Shown piece after piece: positions 23,403-34,845 of a stretch of DNA of 64,000 nucleotides; positions within the stretch are counted from its first letter, which is position 1; each line of letters opens with the position of its first letter. A program made the position numbers and the translations under genes. The notes under the pieces are model-generated. The model was not told where the DNA came from and did not search any database. It saw nothing but the letters and a program-made list of their open reading frames with translations. This stretch comes from Linyphia triangularis (lineage: Eukaryota > Arthropoda > Arachnida > Araneae > Linyphiidae). The stretch lies in NCBI GenBank assembly GCA_963978545.1, contig OZ021727.1, positions 48,769,385 to 48,833,384 of the forward strand. The letters are read 5' to 3'.

Positions 23403-24807
23403 AGTAATGGAATCACTAAATTATTTTATATAATCCAAATTTAGTAAAAATTTAGTAGAGGGATTAAACAGTTTAGATTCACTCAGAGTTGTAAAAATAT
23501 TTATTTTATAACACATATTCACTGATCCATCGAAGTTATATTAAAACTATAAAGAGCTATTAAAAGAAACGCGTGTGAATGTGAAATTAAAATAAAAACA
23601 TAAGATGCTATCGGTTGCTTCAAATAGAAATGCAATTAACTTTTTTACAGTTCTGTTGTTTATAATTTTACGGAAGTTGGCTCTTGTGTTTTAATACAGA
23701 TAATAGGGGTAGTACATAAAGTTAATTTTATAATTTTATGTCCCATATATAGTTAATTACAAATTATAAAAAATTAATTAACTAAATACGTGAAACTGCT
23801 AAGGTGCGATAAAAAGGTTAGGAATATCTCAGAGAACTATATTTTAGAATGCCCTATTTTTCTTTAAAAAAGATTTCCAAGAATATTTTGTATGAATAGA
23901 GACATGCTTCATTTTATATTTACAAGCCATCTAGAAATTCCATGTAGTTAATATTAAAAGTCAGTTATCAGTAAAACATTTGAATTGGGCAATACACTTC
24001 AGAAGTGAAACTAGATGTTTCAAAGATATTATAGATTAAATATAATATAGATTGAAGTTCATTCCAACACAAACAAAAAAAACTGTATTTGCAAATATAA
24101 CTATAACGTTTATTAATTTATATATGTAGATTTGTAAATATTCCCTCAAAACAAAATTAAAGTTCATGTTGTTGTCGTTAATCCTTATTTTTAAAAATGA
24201 CTACAAGAAATTATTGGAGATAATTTATATCAAACTGCAGCTTAATAGATTCCTAATCATCAGTGTATTTAAGTACGAGGGTTCTTTTAAAGCGAAATCG
24301 GAATTTAATAAGAGTAGGCTTAATTGTGACCAAATGATATGTTCTTCAAAGGAACGAAACTATTATAATTCCATAAACATCTATCAAAATACGTTTCATG
24401 CCTGTCGAAATTATATTTAGAAACCAATACTTTTTATTTTTAGAAATCCAAGAAAGTTTATACGATAACAGTCAATTAAATCATCCCTAACTAATTGATT
24501 ATTCTATTCAATTATCTTCTGGTTGACAAAATTAGGATTTTTTTCCCCTAACCACTGATGATTTATCCAATCAATACACAGAAAATTATAATACGTTTGT
24601 TTGCGACAGTCACTGTTATTAAAAGGCAGCTTTTCAACCAGTTTTTATTGAAATAAAATGTTTTTTCCAACTTCTGCGATTTAATAGGACCTCCAACACA
24701 TTACATAAGAAACTGTAAAATAAATATATAAAAATATAAAGCTTGTCAATTATCATTTTTAAAATAACAAAAAAAATTGTAATAAGTTCATTTGAAAGAA
24801 AGTTAGG
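23403..24807. other. Upstream region of IR-A, no gene seen
   Basis: AT-rich DNA that aligns with 45,657-46,820 upstream of IR-B; both presumably contain the promoters. Short frames are not conserved between the copies, which argues against coding. I could not place a TATA box or initiator with confidence. Confidence 0.6.
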
Positions 24808-24986
24808 GCCGACCAAACGGTATAGTGGTTAGCGTGCTAGCTTCTAGACCGCGAGGTTGCGGGTTCGAGTCCCGTGTTAGGCATGGGTGTTTGTAAATGT
24901 ATGTTGGCTTGTCTAATGACGAATGTTTCGGCGCATTATAGCCCTCGTAATGCTGACGGCGCCAGATAATCTGAAAACAACCAACC
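24808..24986 (+). mobile_element. tRNA-derived SINE, copy 5
   Basis: Near-consensus copy: GCCGACCAAACGGTATAGTG head with an A-box-like TAGTGGTTAGCG, B-box GGTTCGAGTCC, and AACAACCAACC tail. It is flanked by AAAGAAAGTTAGG at 24795-24807 and 24987-24999. Confidence 0.96.
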
Positions 24987-25663
24987 AAAGAAAGTTAGGC
25001 TTTTACCCTCGAGCACGAGCTCTGGTTCTTCCAGGCCCAGTCGTTCTAAATTTTGCCATGGAAACACAACAGCCCGTGTTTTCGCAAGGTAAGACTGTTT
25101 CGACAAGCCACCTACACTCTGAATCTCAATATTAAAGTATAGGAGATTTCCATCTGGATATTTGCAACATTACTCCTGGGGGAGGGGGGGTATAAGATAT
25201 GCATATTGTTTTTTCACCATAACAAATTCAAAATATTTTGTATGGTTAAAGATTTATCATATTTTAATATTTTATTGGAATTATTTTTACATATTTTCAC
25301 AAAATTCCATCTCTTTAAGTTTAAGTTTAAACGCTAATAAAAAATATTTTTTATTAAAAAAAAATTTAAAAATTAACTCATCAGCCTCGAGAGTAAATGT
25401 TAATCATTCTCTTCCAAACTATAGCTCCACAATTTTTTTGATATTAGCACATATGTATATATTTGATATTTGCACATTGATATAGCTATCTTTAAAACTC
25501 TGTAAAATGACGTGATGGGCATGATTGTCTTTAATACGAATGATTTATGGCTACTTCATGTCGCAGAAATAGTATCAACAAAACAAGGTTTGAACATAAA
25601 TACTCGGATGTCTGTTGTGGAGAAGTGACTAAGTGCTTTTTCTGATATTGTAGATAAGGCTGA

Positions 25664-26950
25664 CTAGACTCCGGACGCGTCCCTGATTATCCTGCGCGAC
25701 GGACGATGCAGTATTCAATACTGTAGGCGAACGATTCATGGTAAAGGAGATAGATGCAGCTTCTGTTGGTACTGGACCTTGGATACCCGAGGGAAGAAGT
25801 CTGACTTTGTCCATTGCCTTTATGCTTTAGCTGGGTATAATGGAATGGCCTTCACGCCTTGGGTGACCCTGCCAGGAGAAAAAAATCTCCAGGCGTACAT
25901 CGCCCATTCCACCCAGTGTCACCACCCTCGCCACGATGAGGCAGCATAATAGGACTTGAAGGGGACCAAAATCTCTTATTTCCTGAAGTTGAATCCTGCC
26001 TTTTAGGGACCCACCTAATTCCACTGGAGGATCTTCCAATTGTTTTCTTTCATGAAGAACTACTGTCTTTCAGTAGTAAGAAAGACATGCATCCAGCACT
26101 TCTGAAACAATTGGCTTTAGAAACAATTCATAGTTCCCCATTAGGAGCAGTTCGGATACTCACTGATGGAAGTAAACATGATAATGGCAACACAGGCAGT
26201 GGAGTAGTAATTGTAACCCCCGATGGGATACAAAATTTAACAAGCGAAACCCAAACTTTTGTTCATTCTTTAGATCTGAATTGATAGCCATCGACGAAGC
26301 TCTACATTATATGATTTCCAATAATTTCTCCTGCGATATCTGGATTTTCTCTGACAGTAAGAGCTCCTTTCAATTCTTGAGCAAATGGCGAAACATTACT
26401 GACAAACTCGGCATGGACATTGTGAACCAACTAAAGATTTACTCTTCGCATAATGCATTCATCTGCAGTGGATACCCTCCCATGTAGACCTCTTCTTTAA
26501 TGACTTGGCCGATGAATTGGCTAAGGAGGGCTCTGCTGTAACATCCGAAAATTGTGGTCATCTTACGTTTAGGGAAATTTTCTCGAAGGTCAGAGCCGAC
26601 AACAGCAAGACATGGAGGATTCCACCAACTCATGACTGGTATGAACAAAAACGTCCTGGGGCTGCCCTGGAGCTGAAGGGCGACAGGAAATTACAAACCA
26701 CCATCACCAGACTCATCACCGGACATACTCGAACACTTGCATATGTTCAGGGACAAAAGGAGTACCCTGTGTGCCTCAAGTGTGTTTCCCATCAAGCTTC
26801 ACCCGACCATCTGCTTTCCTGTTTGGATTTGAATAAGAGCGATCTATTTAAAAACCCTGAGCTGGTTCTAGACTTTCTTTGGGCGTACGGTCTCTTGGAC
26901 TTGGTCTAGACTTGTTCTAGATCAAGTGGAATAAGAAACAACAACAACAA
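25664..26950 (+). mobile_element. 5'-truncated non-LTR retrotransposon (RNase H end)
   Basis: Flanked by AGATAAGGCTGA at 25652-25663 and 26951-26962. The duplicate at about 47,026 (AGATTAAGG) lacks the insertion. It carries the C-terminal RNase H part of a LINE ORF2 and ends in an AACAACAACAACA tail. The first about 300 bp (25664-25957) do not read as LINE coding sequence in phase and may be 5' rearranged. Confidence 0.82.
25958..26909 (+). pseudogene. LINE ORF2 C-terminal fragment: RNase H domain plus tail
   Basis: In order: LLSFSSKKDMHPALLKQLAL; RILTDGSKHDNGNTGSGVVI, the first RNase H aspartate block; a frameshift at about 26275; SELIAIDEALHYM with the catalytic glutamate; IWIFSDSKSSFQFL with the second aspartate; a second frameshift at about 26470; WIPSHVDLF, where a conserved glycine is lost; LADELAKEGSA; then a tail with CLKC, ASPDHLLSCL and VLDFLWAYGLLDLV. 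RNase H removes RNA from the cDNA hybrid in LINEs that carry it. Two frameshifts make it inactive. It is a different family from the LINE at 56.7 kb. Confidence 0.85.
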
Positions 26951-26962
26951 CAGATAAGGCTG

Positions 26963-27314
26963 AGGGGCTTTAAGGGGTACCGTGAGTTAGCATAATGCAA
27001 GTATCAAGACGTCTTCCAGGAAGATTTATCGAGAAGAAATTTTCTCACGTATTTATCTGAAATGAGTAAAACCAGGAAAACTTTGCATATATCTAGGAAA
27101 ACAACTGGAGAATGTCTATCCCAATCTGTAGAAACAATCTGTAGAAAGTTCAAAACTTATGTCACGCAAAGTGTTGACATTTTGCACCCCCTTCCCTTTA
27201 TCCTACATATCACGTTCAATTATATTTGATCGACACATTAAACGTCATGTGCTGTACACACACAATCTTTACCATTCTAGAAGAATTTTATTATTTTTCC
27301 ATCCCCACTGCTTC

Positions 27315-27349
<35 letters not shown>

Positions 27350-27900
27350 CATTTTTAAGTAGTTTGTTGTTTTGGAATAAACTCAGCTATAATCAAGTTG
27401 AACTTACTCCAGATTAACTTTTATAAATGTTATTTTTGGTCAAATGGTTGAAACTAGTTTTCTTTTAAAACCCTTTTTTTTCCCCCATTATTTAAAGGGA
27501 GAAATTCTGCAGAATGCTTATTATCTCACTTGTCGTCATCCAATCGCACTGAAAATTGACAGATAGATTCGTTGTTAATGAGAATGCATTCAATCAAGTT
27601 TTGGGCTGTCTCGAAAAGGCAGCTTTACAGGCGCTATTATTGCCGCCTTGAAGGACAAATTAACCCAATTGCGGTAATTCAATCGAACTGATCGATGGCT
27701 ATCATGTTTTGAGGGCAAATAAGTGTTTACGAAACATGAAATTGGCGGGGGTTTTTTCGAGGTGATTAAACGAAATTTAAAGTCGATCTGTGAGCTCAAA
27801 ATAACTTAAATAGGTTATAATTGCACGTGTATGGCAATGCATAACCAAAGGATTTACATTAAAAACTTTGTTTTTATGGGTTAATTTTTATTTGATCCTT
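26963..27900. other. Right end of duplication copy A, no gene
   Basis: Aligns with 47,026-49,100. It contains a pure A run at about 27,322-27,348 and one copy of an about 80-bp unit (TCATCCAATCGCACTGAAA... GCATTCAATCAAGTTTTGGG) that is present three times in copy B. Confidence 0.6.
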
Positions 27901-30764
27901 ACTTTATTTTATTACAGAGAAATGTGTTTTTATATAATGAAACGTCTTCAATTAACTAAAAATTGTTTGTGCATTGTTATATTTAGTTCTTTAAAATGCC
28001 TAAATCTATTATGTATCAGCTTTAAAGAGATATAACCAGAAAAATATTTGTGTGGGGATTTTTAGGGGACGGTGGGAAGAAGAGGAAAATTATTTTCCTG
28101 ACAAACATATTTTTAAATTATTCATATAAAACCATTCAATTTTTCTCTTACGTTTTCTCTAATATAGTGTGAAGCTTATGCAAAAGCTCAGTTTTTCCGT
28201 CTGAATGGCCATCTTAGCTCAACATTTCTAAACACAGCGGTACCCAAACTTTTAAGGTCACCGAGTCCTTTTTGAAGAAAAAATTTCTCATAAAGCCACC
28301 AGAAATATTTAGTGTTATTCATTATTAAATTCTACAAAAAGATCTAACTAGTAACGATATTGTAAAAATGTTATTACAATGTTACATGTTCATTCAAAGT
28401 TAATGAGAACTAGTCTATGCTTGCTTCTTGTAGCAGAGTTTGTCAATGTACTGTGTCACAAAAGTCCACTGAAAATGCATATCGTATAAATGAGTTCCAT
28501 ACTTAGCTTTTGTAATATGTACCGAGAAAAAGTCACTTAGTGGCAAAATATATAAAAAATATCAGCCGGAATTTCAATTTACAATTCACTAAGCATTAAT
28601 TAATTATTAATGCTAGCCATATATGCTATATAACTGCTTGAAGGTCTCGATTATATAATAAGTATTAAGTAAAATTCTATCGGAAGTTATTTGAAAGTCG
28701 ATCGAAAGAGTGTTTCTCTAGGGGAAGTTCACATTTATAACCATATAGTACGTATAGTAGTATTAATTATGTAGTATATTTTGTATCCAAACTTGCCAAC
28801 AACAATCACTTGTAAAGGGCTTACTTATTACACTTTGGATTTTTATTCAATATGAAAGTTTTATGATTTTTTATCCAAGCATTTTGTCAGGGATGAAGGA
28901 GACAGTTTTTGGAGAATAATTTGATTTTGCACAGGAATTTTTTCAGACTAGGTTTTTTACAGCATATTACAATTTATACAGAAAAGAGATTATTAAATGA
29001 GTTTTAAAAAATTGTGCAGGCTAATTTATGCAATTAGTTAAAAATGTAAAATGTATAATTATTAAGGAATTTGTAAAAACTTTATGAGGCCCCTATTCAA
29101 AAGGCTACCCATCCCTGAATAATACTTCTTAATTTAAGGTAGTAATAAATAAGAACATCAGTACAGGAAATAAGTACGAGGTCACTTGTTTAAAAAATAC
29201 TGAACTTGAATATTTTATTTTGTTCTAATTTTTCCATGTCTCATTATTTTCCAATAATGTGCCATTCAATCTATATGGAGAATAGACGTGAAAAACTTTG
29301 ATGTTCATTAAACACTTTTTTGTCAACATACAATTTGTTTGTGCATGCTTAATATGCAGCTAAAATAAAATTACCTGCAAAAATTTTGTTAAAAAAATGG
29401 TTTATCATAAGCATATTTTACTATTCCATTTATACTTATAATTTTTACTATGACTTGTGTTATATTAAAATAAATCCCATTCAATTCCACTTTTGCATAA
29501 TAATTTGCCATTTCTTTATCTCATAAAACATACTTTCTCAGATGAAGCCTAAACCTCTAAATAAAACTTAAATTTGTTTACTAACTCATTCATGTTCATA
29601 ATAACATATTCGGAACATTAATGCGTAAGAAATTTAAGTTATGTAAATTTTGTGTACTGAAAATATAAATGTAAATAACTTAAAGGTTAGGTAACGCATA
29701 AATATTTGTATTGTGTTTGTAAATAAATACGTATCTTTCATATGATCTTGCTTGAATCAAGTGACCTAGTTATATTGCATATCATGATACTAGTTCTAAT
29801 TTAATTGATAACACCCGATTATTTTCTTCTCGAGATGAACGTTCTAAGTTTATATGTAGAGAGATTAATTTTAGTAATGTTAAATGTAAACTTGGCATTC
29901 TTATCAACCTTAAATAATAACGTCCATACCTAGGGATTGGACATTCCACTAATTTGGCGCCGTAACATTTACGAATACTGAATTCAAGATGAAACACCGA
30001 AAATATCCTTTTCACTCGCTTAGTAATAACTTTAGTCACTCTAGTATTGAAAACACAAGCTTCATAATTTTTAAAAAAATCATAGCAGCATTCAAAATTG
30101 TCTCAGCTCAATCCACGAACATCCACCGACTAAACTAAACCCAGAAATGACTAAATTGAAATTTTTGAAACATCCAAACTTGATCTAACCGTTACCATTA
30201 CCTTAAAAAATTATTTCGATTACTACTTAAAATTGTTACTTTAATAAAGAATTATAACTAAAATTGTTATTTAAAAAAATCTGATTACTTTGTACAATGA
30301 TTTAGAAATTATCGTTTTTAACATTATGTTTAATAAATTTAGTTTTTGTGCTCCCAATGTTAACGTTGTAATTTGATTTTTTTTTTTTTTATTATTATTA
30401 TTACTTTTTTATGCCTAATAACACTTAGGAGGTCACTTCAAATGTAACGATACTAAGCACGACAGATTTTTACAAATTTTAATTTTTATACAAGAAAATT
30501 TATATTTTCATAGATTCATAAAAATGTAATTATAAAACGGTAAAAAGGATTATAAAAAAATTATAAAGAAATTATAAGAAAAATGTATGACAAAAAATTT
30601 AAAAATGTAAGATATCGTTAAATATTTAGATTGGGAAAATGTTATGTTTATATTATTTCAAGGGACATAAGGACGAGATTTTGAATTTTTATTAAATATA
30701 CTTTAGGGTACTTAATACTCTTTATTCATAAAAACATTAATAGAAATCTTAAAATATTTTTTTC
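27901..30764. other. Intergenic, nothing supported
   Basis: AT-rich sequence without convincing reading frames, SINE copies or terminal repeats. A TTGGCGCCG word at about 29,953 resembles a retroviral-type primer site, but no LTR pair is visible. Confidence 0.6.
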
Positions 30765-31545
30765 ATGTATCTCATAACCTATTGAAAAAGGACATTGATT
30801 TACTAGAAAAAGTTCAACACAGAGCAACAAAAATAATTCAGGGTACTTCAGGCATGGCATATGAGGATAGATTGAAAAAAATTAAACACTGTAGGAAAGA
30901 AGGGCCAGAGGGGATTTGATCCAGTTGTTTAAATTTATTGCACATGGGGAAATTAGGGGTTTAGAATTTGTCACTGACTATAGGACACGAGGAAATGGGT
31001 GCAAATTGTTCAAACTCAATTTAATAGGGAAGGGCGAAAATACTATTTTTACAATAGGATAATCAATGATTCGAATTATTTGCCATCAAATGGTATAAAT
31101 TCAGGGAGCGTAAAGAGTTTTAAGAAACAGTTAGATATGCACTGGGGGATCGTCAATGGGCAATAACTGGATTGGTAAGTAACTTATATTTTGTGCTTTG
31201 TATCTATATAATATAGGTTATTTAGTTACTATATTTGGTTACTTATTTTTGAGTACTGTTAGATTATATAAAATTTTTAGCTTGCATTATGCATTTCATT
31301 TTTCCAATAAGATTGTCAAACGCTGTGTCAACTTTGTATATTGTATTGTATTATTATGTATAATCCTGTAACTATTGTATATCGTATGCATGATCTGTAA
31401 CTATTGTATATTGTATGTATGATCCTGTAACTATTGTATGCAAATTCTATTTCTAATACGTGTATATATATATTCACTCGACCAATCCTGTTTGGCCTTG
31501 AGCCTGTTGTTGATCTTAAAATTTGTATTTGTTGCATATCATCTT
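30765..31545 (+). mobile_element. LINE fragment (CR1/L2-type), RT C-terminus and 3' UTR
   Basis: Frames broken by small indels read LLEKVQHRATKIIQGTSG, YEDRLKKIKH, GDLIQLFKFIAHGE, FVTDYRTRGNGCKLFK, NRIINDSNYLPSNGINSGS and KSFKKQLDMHWG. This is the classic C-terminal pattern of CR1/L2/Jockey-group reverse transcriptases lacking RNase H. After the stop a 3' UTR with a 30-bp minisatellite follows, ending TTGGCCTTGAGCCTGTTG...AAAATTTGTATTTG. It is a degraded, 5'-truncated copy. Confidence 0.82.
31357..31441. repeat. 30-bp minisatellite in LINE 3' UTR
   Basis: Nearly three tandem copies of a unit containing ATCCTGTAACTATTGTAT, with starts near 31357, 31387 and 31415. Confidence 0.85.
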
Positions 31546-32117
31546 TGAAAATTTCACAATTTTAAATGTCCAAACAATAATTTGAATAAGATTTTTTGAT
31601 AAAGTTATGTATTGTAGATCATTATATATATATTTTTTTTTTTTGTATTATTTACGTAATCACATTCTTTTTACTAAACCTATTATGCTGTATTTTCTAT
31701 TGTCCCTTAAAAAGTTACTGCATTGTAAATCAGAAAATGCTAGATCAAGAACATGAGGGTTGTTAGTAATTTTCGCACACGAAATTATTTAGCCTTTTGG
31801 ATTTGAATTTCTTTCGCTTGCCCGTTCCAACTACTTTTTTTTTTTTTTTTTTTCCATTTTCTCATTGTTAATCTAGCGTTTTCTAATTTTCACTAAATAA
31901 TGTAAAAAAGTACTGTTAAATATTATATATATACTTTTTATTTAATTTGGAAAATTATATTAAAAATAATGAGACTCTATACATTTTGCTTCAAATGATA
32001 ACTGAATAATATTGATCAGGTATAATCTAACAAAAAAAGAGAAAAGTAGAAAATAGGTATTGTTATGTTTTTGTATGCTTGTGGTGTTTTACCATATTAC
32101 TATCTCAGATGAAAATC

Positions 32118-32123
32118 TTTATT
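32118..32123 (-). promoter_or_regulatory. Candidate polyadenylation signal of IR-B
   Basis: AATAAA on the minus strand about 100 bases after the IR-B stop codon. It is the nearest such hexamer I noticed. Confidence 0.45.
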
Positions 32124-32222
32124 TTTAAAACTTCATGTGATGGGAGAGCTAAATAAAAAACCAACATTGCATTCTATACATACTTCATTTAATCACTCAA
32201 TACAGATTTAACATTGTCATTT

Positions 32223-34799
32223 TCATTTGACGTATTTCTGCATCATCCTTTTTCGACCTGTTACCAACTCCAGAGCAAAGTAGAGGATGGATATGACCAG
32301 CCCTGTTCCAAACACAGTGAAAGCTCCCAACAGATCCGAAAAATCCAGTGGCTGAGTAGTGGAAGTGCTGGATCGGGTGCAGATGTCATAGAAAAGGACA
32401 GATTCGGTGAAATAGGGCTTGGTCAGCTCACCTTCTACAAACCTCATGACACTGAAATTGAAATTTTGCATAAGATAAAATTATATCTAAAGAGTTCTAA
32501 GAAAGAAAGAAAAAGAAGAAGAAAAAACAGAAACGCGTAAAATCAAGTAGGTTAGAGCTTCAAGATAGTGCTTACGTATGTAAGCACTATCTTGAATTTT
32601 AAAAGAGTTTGCAATTCTAGAGATTTGTAGGAAAACGTAACATCCTAAAGCAGTTACGTCATATACTTTTTATTTCAAAACCTAATGAGTATATTTCTTG
32701 TAAGCTTCTTGGTCATTTTCTTTGTAAAAAGTCAAATAAATACAGAAATCATAAGAAAAGAAAAAGTGTTATATATGTTTAATATGAATCATTAATTTTA
32801 ATAAAAAAAAATAACCATATTAAATGCTTTATGACAAGCAAAATAAAATATATATTATTTATATATATATAAAACTCAGGGAAACGTAAGGAAGATTTGA
32901 AGTAAAAATTTTAACTAGGTAAATTTCTATCTTGTTCTGCACTTTAAGTAGTATTCAATTACAAGTAATCGCAACTTAGAACAATTCGATATTCGTCGCA
33001 CTCATGTCCCGTGCGTCAGTGGGTTATAAACGTATATCTGACCTAGTTAAAATAACTTATTTTTTATACAAATTTACCACCAACAAATATTACTTAAAAC
33101 AAAAACATAACTACTTAATTCATCATAATATTAAAATTATAATTTTTGTTTACGAGTAGGAAAAAATTGCGGAATGTTCGATGCGTCAAATCAAATCCAG
33201 AGAATCACCCCAAAAAATTTAAGATAAAAAATTTGAGTTGAAAGGACACTTTGTTTAATATCAGTTTAAATTTTTAATCTTCATCCCTTGATTTTCAAAT
33301 TATGACATCTCCAGATTACCAAATTTTTATCAATTGAAAGTATAATGCATTACATTATTAGTGATAATAAACGCAAACTTTGTATACTCTTTTATTGAGG
33401 AAAAGATTTATTTTGAAGCTGAAATATTGCTGAAAGATATTATAAGAAACAATCAAATAAAAATGAGCTTCTAAATGCCTAATGGCGTCGATCATGGTAG
33501 TCACCCACTGACGAAGTTACCATGATTGACAAATATGTCTTTTTTCCAATTGTTTATTTCTTAGTTTTTATTAATTATTTGATACTGCCTCTTAGATAAA
33601 AAGAGACCATACTTTTAATACTTCGTTAGAAATATTTGGCTTAGTAATAAATATTTATATGAGATTATTTCTTAATATAACCCTCGAAATTCAAACAAAA
33701 TTTCCATAACAAATATTATCTGGTTATACGTGTAGGACAAAATATTGTTAATTTTTATAAATGCTTTCTAAAATGGATCCACACACTCCTCCTTGTGAGT
33801 ATACATTGATTTCAACTATCTATTTTTTGGATGTATTCAACTGTTTAACTAGACAACTCAGATTTGTAAAAGGTAATAAATAAATAATTTGATTAGTACG
33901 TTATATTGAGCGATCAAATCCCTAAAATATCATTTAAAGATAAACTTTCATAAAAATGTAGGATAAATTTTTAAAACTCAAACATGTGCCATAAATATTA
34001 AAAACTATTAAATCATAGCTTTGTGCACAAACTCATATCTACTTGCCCATCATTAACTTTTTCAAGAATATGCTGCGGCAATTCCTTTCTAAGAGCAAGG
34101 GCAAGAGACGATGCGCAGACCTCTACAGGGGTCACTCGTATTCCACACTTTCCAGTCTTTCTGAATCTCTCGCCAATTATGTACTTGGAATATACTAAAT
34201 CAAGCAAATACGCAGCTTTTCCTTCTTCAACTGAATCCAACCACCAAGGCACTCCAGTGCTTGGCTTTACTAAGTTTTGATGGATTCTAATAGAAATATC
34301 ATCAAGAACTGTGTTTTCTAATTTCTGTAAGAAAATTGGCAGTGTAAAAAAAAAAAAAAAAAATATTTTTTCAACTATCAGAACTATGTCCAATTGAAAG
34401 GTCTGTGCATGAATTCTAACAACGATGTGGTGACAATTATAAAAGCAATATGTCAATGTGTTTTAACAGTCACACTACATTTAAAATTGTCATCACACTT
34501 TAAAATACTCATTTTCCAATATCCCGTGTCTCTAGTAGCGCTTCGTCATCATTTATTGTAAACTCTTATATTCAAAACCAACCACCAAGCATTCGAAACG
34601 TAATATCTATAAACTTTATTTAAAACATACCCTTAAGTATCCCAATCCATTGGTTAGTTTAAATCACATTGAAAATTTACAACTTGTTCCTTTTACTGTA
34701 AAAAGCTCTCATAATCTCCTAATAGTTTGCAAATATCTTCTCCAGAGATAAAAAAAAAATAATATCATTGTTTCTAATTTTACAAAAAAGTACATCAAA

Positions 34800-34845
<46 letters not shown>

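Larger units (their letters stand above)
8690..27900. repeat. Old tandem duplication, copy A
   Basis: Introns, exons and upstream DNA of IR-A align in order with 37.86-49.1 kb. Anchors seen by eye: 8690-8890/37860-38050, 9418-9573/38503-38658, 12846-12945/39019-39130, 13480-13600/39830-39930, 14480-14560/40300-40360, 14960-15047/41085-41169, 15781-15878/44403-44500, 22749-22990/45040-45290, 23367-23402/45621-45656, 24120-24540/46370-46800, 26955-27110/47026-47190 and 27530-27900/47620-49100. Non-coding identity is clearly lower than exon identity. Copy A is longer because of mobile-element insertions. Confidence 0.88.

Noticed and set aside
24808..24880. Functional tRNA gene
   Set aside because: The A- and B-box words are those of a tRNA, but the stretch is the head of a repeated SINE with target duplications, and the anticodon and acceptor stems do not pair properly.
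25629..26039. Minus-strand frames before the RNase H fragment as genes
   Set aside because: They lie inside the target-duplication-bounded LINE insertion and do not resemble any protein; the plus strand carries the LINE reading from about 25,958.
29930..29975. LTR retrotransposon primer-binding site (TTGGCGCCG)
   Set aside because: No LTR pair, no gag-pol frames and no polypurine tract found around it.
32214..32540. Plus-strand 108-residue frame ending in a lysine/arginine-rich tail
   Set aside because: Antisense shadow of IR-B exon 8.
34013..34046. Extension of IR-B exon 7 to a local stop (alternative C-terminus)
   Set aside because: The receptor would lose M4. The GC donor at 34046 restores a full-length, in-phase receptor.
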